A DNA stretch of 64,000 nt from Asterias amurensis. Its lineage: Eukaryota; Echinodermata; Asteroidea; Forcipulatida; Asteriidae. The number at the start of each line of letters is the position of its first letter. Position 1 is the first letter of the stretch. Positions 1 to 11,110 of this stretch are shown in pieces. The translations under genes were made by a program, and so were the position numbers. Location of the stretch: contig NC_092656.1 of NCBI RefSeq assembly GCF_032118995.1, positions 9,057,761-9,121,760 of the forward strand. Reading direction: 5' to 3'. Under the pieces are notes generated by a model. It saw only the letters and a list, made by a program, of their open reading frames with translations. It was not told the origin of the DNA and searched no databases.

Positions 1-408
1 ATAACAATGATAATAATAACCAGATTTATGTGACCTTTGTTTACAATAAGTGTGACCTTGTATATTCTTTGGCTATTCTGGCAGGCAAGATACTGCATTT
101 GCCATACGGGAAAGTTTACAATTTGTGTCATAATTTCCACATAAATCCAAGGGTTTATGAAAGTAAAAGCTGGACAAGTTTTGAGACGTGCCCCTTCTCA
201 TCATATTAAAAGTTGATAAGAATTACACAGTGCAATGTTCATAGAATACAAGATTTTATGTTTTCTTCCATTAGGCTGTGTACAAATCGTGCCTGCAGGA
301 AGTCCAGGCTTGGTGGCTCTTTTGTAAGCATGTGATGTCACAAGTCACATCGTCTATATAGCGCCAGCCGCCACATTAAAAATAAAACAGTTACTGTCCA
401 TGACTTAC

Positions 409-534
409 GTTCACAGACGGTGCCGTGGTGGGTTCCGGGACAGTAGCACACAAAAGAACCGTTTCTTTCTTGGCAGTAACCATTGTTCAGACAAGGATTG
501 GACGAGCACATCGGAGTTCCCGAGGTTACCGTCA
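409..534 (-). CDS. Reeler/EGF gene exon 6: EGF-like module 3
   Basis: 42 codons with phase-1 boundaries. Cysteine pattern PMCSSNPCLNNGYC, FVCYCPGTHHGTVC. The acceptor lies after a T-rich tract (TTTTGTAG|TGACGG); the donor is GAAC|GTAAGT. The intact donor shows that the coding region goes on beyond the left edge. Confidence 0.87.
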
Positions 535-3500
535 CTACAAAAAAAAAACATAAACAAAAGTTATTTAAAACAAAGATAATTTCTTGGTTGTTGTTTATTG
601 AATTGTCCTGTTGTATTGTTCATAGGATTTACTGTTGCTAGAAAAACAACAACATTGAGAAAACGTTATTAAGACTATAGATAGGTGGTTTGTTGTTGTT
701 TATTTAATAATTTGTCCTATTGTATTGTTAAAATACAGTCTCAACTGTTTTGCTTAATCCATTTTCATCTCTCTTGTTTATTTCTGTTTTTAATATAAAT
801 ACATTTTTGTTTAAACAAATTTCATGCTTCCCCCTTGCATGTATTGTGTATGACTACTTAGAAGAGAAGAAAATCAATTATAATATAAAATACAAAAGAA
901 TGTACCTTTAATGTTTTTTTAAAGGAACATTACATATTTGGTTTTTGCTAACAAAACGTTGCTTTCACTGCCAGCACTTTTTTTTTTAGCAAAACCAATT
1001 CGGTGTGTTCCTTTAAATAACTGTCATTGTCTGTATGGCAGGCAGTCATGTGAAATCAAGAATAAAAATACACTATGTGTCACTGATGATTTTTTTAGAT
1101 AAAAACAACATGCATGTGGCTTTGAAAAAAACACAAAAAAACAAAGGCCAAACACCATACAATCAACAGCTAAGTAAATGACATAAAAATAAATGTGACT
1201 TTTCTAAAAAGTTGCATAATGTTATGTAAGTTACAATTTGATGGATGCTGGTACACAGCAGCTAAGTGCATATCTCTAATGTGTGAAACCAGTTACACAA
1301 ATTTATGACATCCTGATTAAATTAAAAACCGCATTTCGTTTTGCGACAAATCATGACAAATAACGGATAAAGACATAAACCCAAGACATATTATAAAAGA
1401 AGGATGGAGTGTTGAATGTTTTTTCATCTGTTGATGAACAATATGTACACCTAGGATTAAGATGATGTTTTAGCACTTCAAACACATCAGAATTTCTTAA
1501 AGACTGTAGTTTTTCTCAATGTATCTTCTTTGGGTCAGTTGAAAATAAGCAGGAAATTGGAAAAAACAAGGCTTCTTTCTGTGATTTTGTTTAACTCCCC
1601 AAAACAAACGCATGGTGGTTTTATGTGCATGCTCTAAGCGTATGAAAACTGCATTCTTGCAACAAATAAAAAATGTTACTTCAAGAAAGCAATTTTCTTG
1701 AGTATCCTTCTTTGGAAAATAAGTATTTTTTCTTATTTTGAGAAACATATTTTTTAGCAGTGTACATCTTGTTTGATAATTACATCTATCTTGTAATGTA
1801 TGCTTTCCAGTCAAAAAAACATTTGTCCAACCCCTCAAAAAAATAATTTGGCCATACAGATAGATGGCCCTTTAATTTTTTTTTTATATATTGTTATAAT
1901 TGTTTAGTATTTTTTTTTTCATGCAGAAGAAATGCAAAAAACATCCTCTATTAAAATGAGTATCATTTGGTGCTAAATGGTCCGTGCCAAGTTTTTTTTG
2001 TGCATGAACCCACAATCCATGACAAAGAAATTCTTTGCAACAAATTATAAACAGGTAATTAATTTGAAATTAGAAAATTGAGGAAGAAGGTTGATTAAAT
2101 TTCCCTGAATTGAGGGGAAAAAGTGGCAAGTGTTTGCAATAACCCCCTGCAATGTGTTTGACTGATGGTTTTATAGAACACCAATTTGCTCTAAAAAAAT
2201 TACTTGATAATAATAACAGTATCGAAATCTTATATAGCGCACGTATCTACCAAACAAGGTACTCAAGGCGCGGAGTATATACAAACTTTCGGAAAGATAG
2301 GTTATTACAGTGATGAATTCTGAGACCCAATTATTTAGCACCTTATAAGGGTTTACAAGGTGCTACGGCACATCAAAGCAGCAACCAGAAACACCTCGGC
2401 GAACCCCTTCTCTTTTCAATAAGTGCACCTTTTTTTAAAAACATTCTTTACACAACTTTTGGACCAATGGCTTTACGTCCCATCCGAAGGACCAAGCAAT
2501 GATTAAGTGTCACGACTGGGGATTCAAACCCAATCTCTGCTTGTCCATCAGAAACACCAGAGTTTGAATTCGGCGCTCTTAACAGCTCGGCCACAACACT
2601 TCCATATTTATGCATAAACAAATTGTGTTTGTAATACATGATCATAATCTTCCTGCGCAAGCCAAACACTAATCTACCCACAAAAATTAAAGATACTTAA
2701 ACAAAAAAGGAGGTACAGCCCACAACACTGAATACACTCAATAATTACAAAAATTAAAATGCAAAATAACTACAAAACAAACATGGTGTTAAAGGCACCT
2801 ACTCAAAAAGAAAACATACCACAAATCATAGAATCATTACCACAAATCTAATGAGCATGCACTACAAAACATGCATATGTTTGTGTAGACAAATCCACAT
2901 CTCCATGCAAACAATGTGGTATTCCAGTCTTACCGCTAGTTGAAGCATTTTCGCAGTGAGTGCCCACAAAGAAGTCGGGACATTGACAATAAAATCGCGT
3001 GGACGAAATGGCACTCCTAAAACAAATTCCATCGTTTAAGCAAGGATTGGGAGAGCACTGATGGTTTTCCGCTAAGTAGTATAAAGTATGTGTTGAGGAA
3101 CGAAACAAAAGACAAACAAACCATTCTGTAAAATATATATAGTATTTTTGAATGAACTTTTGTGCCTTATTTTAGCTTTAATTACTTTACAATTACATAG
3201 TCACACTAAAATTGTTTTCAATTAGGCTGGCAGGTTTTTTTAAGCAATCTATAAATTTGCAGCCATGCTTTTTTGGGCACGTAGACCTAATGCATTTTTT
3301 TTTTTTTAATATGTATTCTCCAAAATTGCTTTTTTTTTATCATGCAAGTTATTTTAAAATTCTACCCTGTCTTCTCGCAGAATGATGTGCATGATGTACT
3401 GGGTCCAGAGAAAGGGAGTCTGTTTCGTTACATGTTGCAAAATTAAAAACAAAACAAAAACAACAAATGTTTAAAATTTCATCATATTTTTTTTTTTTTT

Positions 3501-6500
3501 TTTAATTCAAGTGTGAGGAAAAAAAAATATCAATTAGTAGTAAATATGTGGGCATGTCTGCTATTGATAACCAAGGACTTTAACAAAAGGGATCCGCGAA
3601 AAAGTCACACCGGGGACAGTCCTTGGTAGATTTTGTGTACAAAACCAATGGGGACGTCTGAAAAATAAACTATGTCCAAACAATGGGAGAACAAAGAGAA
3701 GTCCTCGGTCTGCACCATAAACATGGCTGTGTGTGTGTGTGTGTCTAACCGTTGAAGACAGAGCAAGAATGTACTCGTTTCGCCTTCTTTCAAAGAGAAG
3801 TTGATCAAACTTGTCACAAGTTGATCAAACTTGTCACAAGTTGATCAAACTTGTCACAAGTTGATCAAACTTGTCACAAGTTGATCAAACTTGTCACAAG
3901 TTGATCAAACTTGTCACAAGTTGATCAAACTTGTCACAAGTTGATCAAACTTGTACAGTACACTAAACATGAAACTTAAGACTTGATGTTTTCTTCCACT
4001 GAGCTGTGCATAAAACACTGTGATGTCACTTAGGATTCATGGGCAAAATACTGACAGTCCAAAAACACACAAACCTGAGTGCAAAAACAAGGTTATTACA
4101 CCCCTTGTCAGCACACCACGAGAAACTCTCATGAACGTCTTATACAAAAACAGCTTTTTCTAATGTTGTTTACGGAGCTACGGAAGTGCTAAACCACACC
4201 TTTAGATACTGGGATAATACACCATAGGATGATTCTAATATCATAAACGTATGACAATCCCATGGGATGACAATATATTCTATAAAGTAAGATGTCTACT
4301 TTCTTGAGAATCCTACTTCCAAGAAGTTGTCATCCCCCAAAATATATCTAAACATTTACTTGTAATTAAAGGCACCGGACACATTGGTAATTGTTAATGT
4401 TAGCATCAAACTTGTTAATGAGCAATGGAGATCTGTTGATGGCTTAAAACATTTTGAGAAACAGCTCCCCTGAAGTAACGTAGTTTTTGAGAAAGAGGCA
4501 TTGTACAAATCAAAAAATAAATACACTCCATGCAGGCATAAAGCCTTTTATGTATGCTTTTGAAAGCACACAATTTTGTGCAACAAGGGTGGGTGCTTAA
4601 TGTTTCATTCAATTAATCTCTTGCTACTTCGATGACCAATTGAGTAATTGTGTTGAGTTTTTTAGTTTACACAACTTGAGAAAGCTCCTAAGTTCATTTT
4701 TAGGTTAGTGTTTAGAAACACGTCTTACCTTCGCAATGCCTGTTCGTGTTCGTGGGGTCAACACATCCACAGTAATATGATCGCCCATCTGCATTTCTGA
4801 AGCAAGTTCCTCCATTCAGGCAGGGGGTCGGATCACAGGGATCGGAGGAACGGGCTGCAAGAGACGAAAAGAAGAACCAACCAACAATTATTAATTGAGT
4901 CTGTGTTTTTTTCACTATACATGTATAATTCAGCTCTTTATCGTTATGTATTATGGCATTTAGACGCTTACAAAAAAGAGAAATATGTGAGTTAAAAAAG
5001 GAATATATATATTTAAAAAAAGAAGCGTTAAAAAAAAAAGAAAAAAAAAACTTAAGAGGCATTACACACTTTCGGAACAGAAAAAAAAAATGGTTCACAG
5101 ATTTACAAATAACTTACAGGGTTTACAGAATTATTCGATGAAATGCTTTACTTTTTGAGACAACAAAAAATAGTAAACACATGTCAGGACACGGCGAAAC
5201 GTGCGGAAACAAGGGTGTGATTTCCCGTAATTTTCTCCCGACTCCGATGACCGATTGAGCCTAAATTTTCACAGGTTTGTTATTTTATATATAAGTTGTG
5301 ATACACGAAGTGTGGGCCTTTAGACAATACCGTTTACCGAAAGTGTCAAATGGCTTTAAAGAAAACAAATTAAACAAACAAAAACTCACGAGTTAAAACC
5401 GCAGAGTTGATCCGAGTCCAGAATATATCCTCGGAGTAAACAATCGTCACTCTGTAAGAAAATAGAGGAAAATATATTTACACATATAAAGATAATAGAT
5501 AATGCTTAGTATGCATGACAGCACTTAGCCCCCCCACACACACACAATTTAAGAAACATTTTGCCTGACTCCCCCACAATTAAGATTTAACAAAATGCAC
5601 ATGAATTTAAAAAGACCCCCCCCCCCACCACTTATCACAAGTACGACTTGGGCGAGTATTGGCTCGTACCACAATTTCATAGAATCAGGGGAGGAGGGGA
5701 AGGGGGTGGGGGCTATAGGGGTTGGTGGGGGCTATACTCACAAAAATTCAATATCTCCAACGAGTGCAGATGGCGCCTTCCATTCAAGAAAGTAACTTGG
5801 GAACTTCGCGGACTTATCAGAATGCGTGATGGAATCGTTGACATTTGAGCATGTTAGACCTTTGGCGCCACCATCAGCTGGCGGTATGAATGTTCCGACC
5901 GGAGTTCCAGTGTCGACTCTACGGGCCTGCATGAGGAACCCTAGAAACTGTACGATATTGCCATTTTTCTCGGCAATTTCCACTGTGGTTGGAAAGGGAT
6001 GAAGTAAAGTTATAATGGAAATTGAGGTATTTTCTTTAGATGCATTTCATGATATTACGGAGCCTCTAAGGGACAGGTAAACAAAATATTGAAAAAGTAA
6101 TTACAAAAAATGTTGATACTAATTCGTCCCCCCGAATAAGCATTTCGTTCCCTTAAAGGCAGTGGACAGTATTGGTAATTACTCAAAATAATTATTAGCA
6201 TAAAATCTTTCTTGGTGACGCGTAATGTGGAGAGGCTGATGGTATAAAACATTGTGAGAAACAGCTCCCTCTGATGTGCCATAGTTTCCGAGAAAGAAGT
6301 AATTTTCCACGAATTTGATTTTTAAACCCCAGATTTAGAACTTGAGGTCTCCAAATCAACAATCTAAACGCACACAACTTAGTGTGACAATGGTGTTTTT
6401 TCTTTCATTATTATCTCGCAAGTTCGATGACCAATTGAGCTGAAATTTTCACAGGTTTGTTATTTTATGCCTACAAACTGTTGAGACACACCACCTGTGA

Positions 6501-9418
6501 AGGCTAGTCTTACTAATAGTGTCCACTGCCTTTGAATTCATTTTGTTCCCTTTGTACTATTTAATTCCATCAAAATCATTTTGTCTCCCCAAAATATGAC
6601 TTCATTCTCTCAAAATGTTATTTTGAGGCAACTAAATAAATAATTTCTGAAAACAAAAAAATTTTTTTTCAGGGAACAAAAGAATATTGTAAGGTGTTAC
6701 AAATTAATATTTTGAGGGAACACAACAACTTCTTTAATCTACTTCTAGTAGGTATTTTAAGACCTACACAATTCCTTGACGGTGAAACTACAAGTTTCAA
6801 CGCATTCATTTGATTTTACCCTTGCATCAATTCTCAGTTGTAGGATGAAAGTTTTAACAAATTCGTAGGTTTAACCCTTGCATAAATACTCTCAGTTATA
6901 GGACGAGTGCTTGTATCTCAACATCCTTTATTTCAGATGCCCACAAGAAAAGGTTTCATTGATGTTTTGTATAAATTATGATTTGAATTTTTTTCCTAAC
7001 ATGTGCAACAGTACACCTTTGTCCACAATAGTGCATGCATTTTTTATCTTCAAGTACGCGCTAATCATCCAATCAGATTGGAATGGAGTGGTGATAAAAA
7101 CCTATATTGCACGGCTAATATCACTACCATGCGTCTTGTGTGTTCTATGTCACGCGCCAAGTTTGCTTGAAGATAAATACGTTATCACACGCGCGCTCGT
7201 GGAAATACGGAAAATATAGCGCGTCTGTGTCCCATATCCAACTCGGCCTTCGGCCTCGTTGGATATGGGACGCAGAAGCGCTATATTTGTCCGTATTCCA
7301 CTCGCGCTTGTGTGATAACTTATAATAGATCTAGTTCCAGTTCAATGAATATTTCATAAAATTGGTTATCTTGAAAAAATGTTTCTACCATTGCAAAACT
7401 TGTGTGTGTTGGTCAACATTGCATAAAAACCAAATCACAAATTTGTTCAGCAACTCTGCCCATTGAAAATTGTTATTATTTTAAGTTCAAAACCTGAGTT
7501 CTGTAAAAAAAAAAAAAAATAACAGGCACATATCTCAGGTGGGACTCGAACCCAGGACCCTTGCAATTATAGAGCAGTGACCTACCAAATAGACCATTGA
7601 GTTCAAATCATGTAATTATATTCACATCGGTGACAGGGGGGTAACAAAAATTAATACTCTTTATCCCCTAATGCACATTTTTAGCATCAGCAGTGACAAG
7701 TTGTTGTATTCTCCATGCGTCTCTTTGAAGCATTTACGAAAACAGAACGATGTAATAAAGAGTTTGTTTGTCAAGAAGCCAGAAAAACAACAACAGCCAC
7801 AGCAACACACGAAGACCTTCCGTCGACATTCCACGGGTTTGGTTGTTTTTGTTGTAGGCGCATACAACACTAAAATGCACAATGGGCGCAGGCGCTAAGA
7901 AATCACTGAATGAAAAAACGTCATACTTTCTGTTTGAAATCTTGCCAGTTCACTAAGCACAACCCTCTATTTCCCATTCTGTGTCAGAACTTCTTTTATA
8001 ATGAGGTGGGACTTTTTTTAACTGCGTCACTCATTGTGTTTATTCGAGCCTTATTTGGGAAAAGAAGTTTCTTCTTTTGCTTTTTATGAAAGAAATAATT
8101 GCCCTGTGAATCATATTACTGGAAATATATTTTCATGCACTGACAAGCTTTTTAAAATGCATGAATTTTCACAGGTGAAAGTGTGGGTGTCATCAGACAA
8201 AATGTCGGAATAGTTTGTCTTCGTGTCTCAATTGCTTAACATGGACTAATATTGGATTTCACCAAAGAAAATTATATTTAGGGCCAATAATGGACTTTTG
8301 AAGTTTTAATTCTCAAATTAAGGGTGATCTAAAGTTAGGACCAACTGAATAAATTTAAAGTACATATGCCTGCTAAAACTTGCAGGTATAGTAAAGGCTA
8401 CAACTTTGATTCAAGCATCAACAAACGAAAACACTGCCAGTCACTTTTATTTAACGAAGTGCCAATTTAAAAAATGTCAGATTTGCAGGTCATAAATTGT
8501 TTGACACTGCAGTGCACTGTGCGAAAGAAGTGTATTTGTTTTGCATATTTTGATTTTATCTATAAATGTTGTTTAAAAAAGAAACACTCAACCCTGCAAT
8601 AAAAAACCCTCAAATGACAGTGGCAGTTTACACAAATTTGAAAAAGAAGTATAAAAAAATTGAAAACTTGTTAGTTAATTATTATAAACTTCTTATAAAG
8701 GGTGCTTTTTTGAGCAAGCAAATGATGAAAAAAATATTCAGCCACTGGTCATCTTTCTGGTGTAATAGACCCAGTAACTGGGGCGCTGTACTAATTGTTT
8801 CTTCTTCATTTTTTACATTTTACGAAAGATAAATTTCAAAATGATTACAGCGCCCCAGTTACTTGGTCTACTGGTGTATATTTATTGCAGCCTATTGTGA
8901 ATGTCAATTTGGATGGAATTTAAAAACGTTTCTTTTGGGAACCCTTTTGTATGATTTTCTCTTTTTCTCTTGGCAGAGAAAAACAAAGATGAACTATGAT
9001 TTTGGGTGGAACCCTTAGAGTACAGCCACTAATTCATCCATCTCAACGATTGACGAACTGTTAACTTTTTTTTTTCAACCACAATTTCTGGCCGCGGGGG
9101 ATCCCAAAAAAGTCGACCATAATTTCTGAAATTACAATTGCAAAATTTTATAGTGATCTACTTTCGTTAAAATTGTTCCATTTTATAAGTACCTGTGATA
9201 GTTTGCTCCACTGTGTAGTCCAAACTGCTGGGTGTTAAAACCCAAAGACTCGACGAACTCGCTTGCGGTTGAATTTGTTGGTTAGTCGTAGAGCGATGTC
9301 CCGGTAGCAAATCCACGCAAGCGCTGGCCGGAGCACCCGTTGGATAGCACCAAACATCCCGCGAAAAACACGCATATAAAACCACCAAAATAACCAGTTT
9401 CTTCCACATCAAAGTCAT
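409..9418 (-). CDS. Secreted Reeler-domain protein with EGF-like repeats (5' part; gene continues past the left edge)
   Basis: Six exons join in phase: 9193-9418, 5742-5982, 5390-5451, 4729-4854, 2934-3071 and 409-534, giving 306 residues before the window ends. Seen: an amino-terminal signal peptide (MTLMWKK, then a hydrophobic stretch to about residue 24). Residues about 25-176 read as a Reeler domain: YPTGAPASAC at the start, then FLGFLMQAR, PVGTF, LTCSN, SITHSDK and LEWKAP. Three six-cysteine EGF-like modules follow, one per exon, each exon bounded by phase-1 introns, the usual arrangement for shuffled EGF exons. The last donor (GAAC|GTAAGT) is intact, so more exons lie to the left. Known for the families: Reeler domains occur at the amino terminus of extracellular proteins and EGF modules mediate extracellular contacts. 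Inference: a secreted or matrix protein; I do not recognise a named orthologue. An upstream in-frame ATG at 9508 would add 30 non-hydrophobic residues, so 9418 is preferred. Confidence 0.85.
535..2206. other. Reeler/EGF intron 5, left part: no gene seen
   Basis: AT-rich intron sequence. Only a short palindrome-like relic at about 920-1016 (AAAGGAACATTACA ... GTGTTCCTTTAAA) stands out. Confidence 0.6.
2207..2602 (-). mobile_element. SINE, tRNA-Leu-like head, near full length
   Basis: Reverse-strand copy of the family at 52629, with head at the right end (GGCCGAGCTGTTAAGAG) and tail with CGCTATATAAGATTTCGATACTGTTATTATTA at the left. In intron 5 of the Reeler/EGF gene. Confidence 0.82.
2934..3071 (-). 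CDS. Reeler/EGF gene exon 5: EGF-like module 2
   Basis: 46 codons with phase-1 boundaries. Cysteine pattern HQCSPNPCLNDGIC, FYCQCPDFFVGTHC. A short Ser/Thr tail (NASTSG) includes an Asn-Ala-Ser glycosylation sequon. Acceptor TACTTAG|CGG; donor TAGCG|GTAAGA. Confidence 0.87.
3793..3953. repeat. 20-bp minisatellite, eight copies
   Basis: Unit AAGTTGATCAAACTTGTCAC, eight perfect head-to-tail copies. Each unit is nearly palindromic around TGATCA. There are no spacers, so it is not CRISPR-like. Reeler/EGF intron 4. Confidence 0.95.
4370..4660 (+). repeat. Rep-A copy (variant)
   Basis: TTAA-flanked left end AGGCACCGGACACATTGGT; the interior belongs to the variant with GCATAAAGCCTT in place of the central palindrome. 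Right end lost. Plus here means the orientation that reads AGGCAGTGGACAC ... GATTTCGAGACC ... TTTCACAGGTTTG. Confidence 0.75.
4729..4854 (-). CDS. Reeler/EGF gene exon 4: EGF-like module 1
   Basis: 42 codons with phase-1 boundaries. Six cysteines in EGF order: DPCDPTPCLNGGTC, then YYCGC and RHCEG. There is no D-x-(D/N)-E calcium-binding signature. Acceptor CTTGCAG|CCCG; donor GAAG|GTAAGA. Confidence 0.88.
5090..5354 (+). repeat. Rep-C copy, 5' part damaged
   Basis: GACACGGCGAAACGTGCGG, CCCGACTCCGATGACCGATT, then GAAAGTGTCAAATGGC and TTAA. Lies 36 bp from Reeler/EGF exon 3. Confidence 0.8.
5390..5451 (-). CDS. Reeler/EGF gene exon 3: end of Reeler domain
   Basis: A 62-base exon, too short to stand out alone, found by phase. 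Acceptor CTTACAG|AGTGACG; donor ACTC|GTGAGT. It encodes VTIVYSEDIFWTRINSAVLT, completing the final Reeler strand (an aromatic FW near the end is typical), and restores phase 1 for the EGF exons. Confidence 0.82.
5742..5982 (-). CDS. Reeler/EGF gene exon 2: core of Reeler domain
   Basis: Residues 76-155. Acceptor CCACAG|TGGAAATT; donor TTTTT|GTGAGT, phase 2. The motifs VQFLGFLMQAR, PVGTFIPP, LTCSN, SITHS and LEWKAP follow the Reeler order, with the second conserved cysteine in LTCSN. Confidence 0.88.
6156..6531 (+). repeat. Rep-A copy, full length
   Basis: AGGCAGTGGACAGTATTGG to AATAGTGTCCACTGCC, TTAA on the left, TTGAA on the right. Reeler/EGF intron 1. Confidence 0.88.
7178..7325. repeat. 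Near-perfect hairpin element, about 148 bp
   Basis: Arms GTTATCACACGCGCGCTCG / CTCGCGCTTGTGTGATAAC and CCCATATCCAACTCGGCC with its inverse; loop TTC. Reeler/EGF intron 1. Confidence 0.88.
7541..7612 (-). mobile_element. tRNA-like SINE head
   Basis: Minus strand has TGGTCTATTTGGTAGGTCAC and GGTTCGAGTCCCACC (B box) at tRNA spacing; a T-run of 14 (A-run at 7504-7518 on plus) lies about 25 nt downstream, like a Pol III stop. Acceptor stem is not convincing. Reeler/EGF intron 1. Confidence 0.6.
8761..8876. repeat. Inverted repeat element
   Basis: GACCCAGTAACTGGGGCGCTG and CAGCGCCCCAGTTACTTGGTC, 65-bp AT-rich loop. Confidence 0.8.
9193..9418 (-). CDS. Reeler/EGF gene exon 1: signal peptide and start of Reeler domain
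   Basis: This exon encodes residues 1-75 plus one base. The signal peptide is followed by YPTGAPASAC and LLPGHR, the usual opening of a Reeler domain with its first cysteine. The donor is ATCACAG|GTACTT, phase 1. The start at 9418 places the hydrophobic core directly after MTLMWKK. Confidence 0.85.
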
Positions 9419-10708
9419 GTTTTTAGAACTAATATCTTCCAAATACAACCGGGCGATACAGTTGCTCTTATGGATGGGTGGTATACGAACTCCTGTTTGG
9501 AGGATCAATGGTGGCTTAAGCTCAACGTTGTTGTTGTTGTTAAAAATATTTATGTAAATTGCGTATGCTCTCCGGTTTCTGGCAACAGGTGATTTCGATT
9601 TTGTTGTATTCTCTGTAATAAGGCGTGGTTTTTATCTCTGCTTTTAAAAGAGTTCCACATCCAACACGGGTTAAATCCAGAAGCAATCTCTCCCTATCAC
9701 CAGCTATATTTCCTTAGAGAAGAGAACCACCGCCTGCTGATTTCAGGACGAACTTTCTGAGGTTGGCGGTGAGATCAGATTTAAGACTGATCAGGTGGGA
9801 ATGAGTTCACTTGAATAGCAATTCCTAATGGGAGTGTGCAGTACCATTTAAGTACGGCTGAATTCCGTGTGTGCGAAATGATTTTTAAATAACAAAAGAA
9901 TAACACAAAAGGGTATTGTTATTCATTCAAGCGTGGTGGACACGTCATGGGTAAGTCCTTCTCTGGTGGAGTCGCCCACAATTCATGGATTGCTTTTAGT
10001 GTGATGACTGGTGACTAGTCGTAATGACTAGTGACTAGTCGTAATGACATAACAACACGGTTTGTTTGTTGAACGGGCTGTCCCTAAAAAAAATCACCCA
10101 CTCATGAAGTGCACAAATAAAAAGAAAGTTGCTTTATAGATTTGATTTACTTGCATGGCTGTGGGTGGGGTTATGGTAACCAGTGTTTGGACGCACACCG
10201 GAAGTTGTTTTAATTGAAATATATTTCTGCTATTGTTAAATTTTGTGAATAATTGTCATGTGAGGATCATTGATAACGCGGCGTCAAAACGGGAACATAA
10301 TTTTAATATTAGACACATTAATAATTAAATTTTCCCAACATGTTTTTGTCATAATTTGCGAATTCGTTATAAATTGCGTGTCAACTTTTTTTTTTTTTTA
10401 ATTGTACGATTTAGATAATAATAGCGGAATGATTTCGTTGTTGTTGACATTTTACATTAAAACATTTGTTGTAAGCTACATAAAGATGTACCGGTTCCTA
10501 TGGAAGCTTCTTCGAGCCGACTAAAACTTGAGAAGTTACTGCAATCCCACGTCGAAAGCTCATTCCATGTCACAAAAGAGCAAGGGCAGACGTGTGGTGA
10601 AAGTCTATGAGCAGCCTTAAGTGTCAGAAGAGTGGTCTTGTTCTCACTCTTTCCTGACAGACGATTGCTCAGATGGATTTTTTTCCTTCATTTTTGTGTA
10701 ATAAACGC
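9419..10708. other. Upstream region of the Reeler/EGF gene
   Basis: Should hold its promoter and 5' UTR, but no clear TATA box or initiator was recognised. A GTTGTT run lies at 9526-9541 and a GTAATGACTAGTGACTA duplication at about 10005-10045. Confidence 0.5.
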
Positions 10709-11110
10709 CAGTGCAATTACAAAAACAGTCACAAAAACAGCTGACAATGTTAGTGCTCTCTTTCTATATATCGCTAGTTGACTCAAAACCCCAAACAGTG
10801 CAATCAGGAAATTGCTCAGATGGGAAATTTTACAGTTTTGTGTAGTATTGTCACACCAGTGCAATTGCAAGAGTTACGAAAGTAACAGCTGACAAAGTTA
10901 GTGCTCTCTTTCTTTATATCGAAAGTTGACACAAAACCCCAAACAGTGCAATCAGGAAATTGCTCGTATGGGAAATTTTTACACTTCTATGTAATATTGT
11001 CACACCAGTGCAATTACAAGAGTCACAAAAGTAACAGCTGACAAAGTTAGTGCTCTCTTTTTTCATATCAAAAGTTCACACAAAAATCCCAAACAGTCAA
11101 CCAACATTAA
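10709..11110. repeat. Tandem repeat, period about 149 bp, about 2.7 copies
   Basis: CAGTGCAATTRCAAGAGTYAC recurs at 10709, 10857 and 11007, followed each time by GTTAGTGCTCTCTTT and CAAACAGTGCAATCAGGAAA. Confidence 0.88.

Noticed and set aside
3793..3953. CRISPR-like array
   Set aside because: Units are directly contiguous with no spacers, and the context is an animal intron.
5595..5848. Pro/Gly-rich open frames on the plus strand
   Set aside because: They come from a C-run, a G-rich purine tract and the antisense of the Reeler exon.
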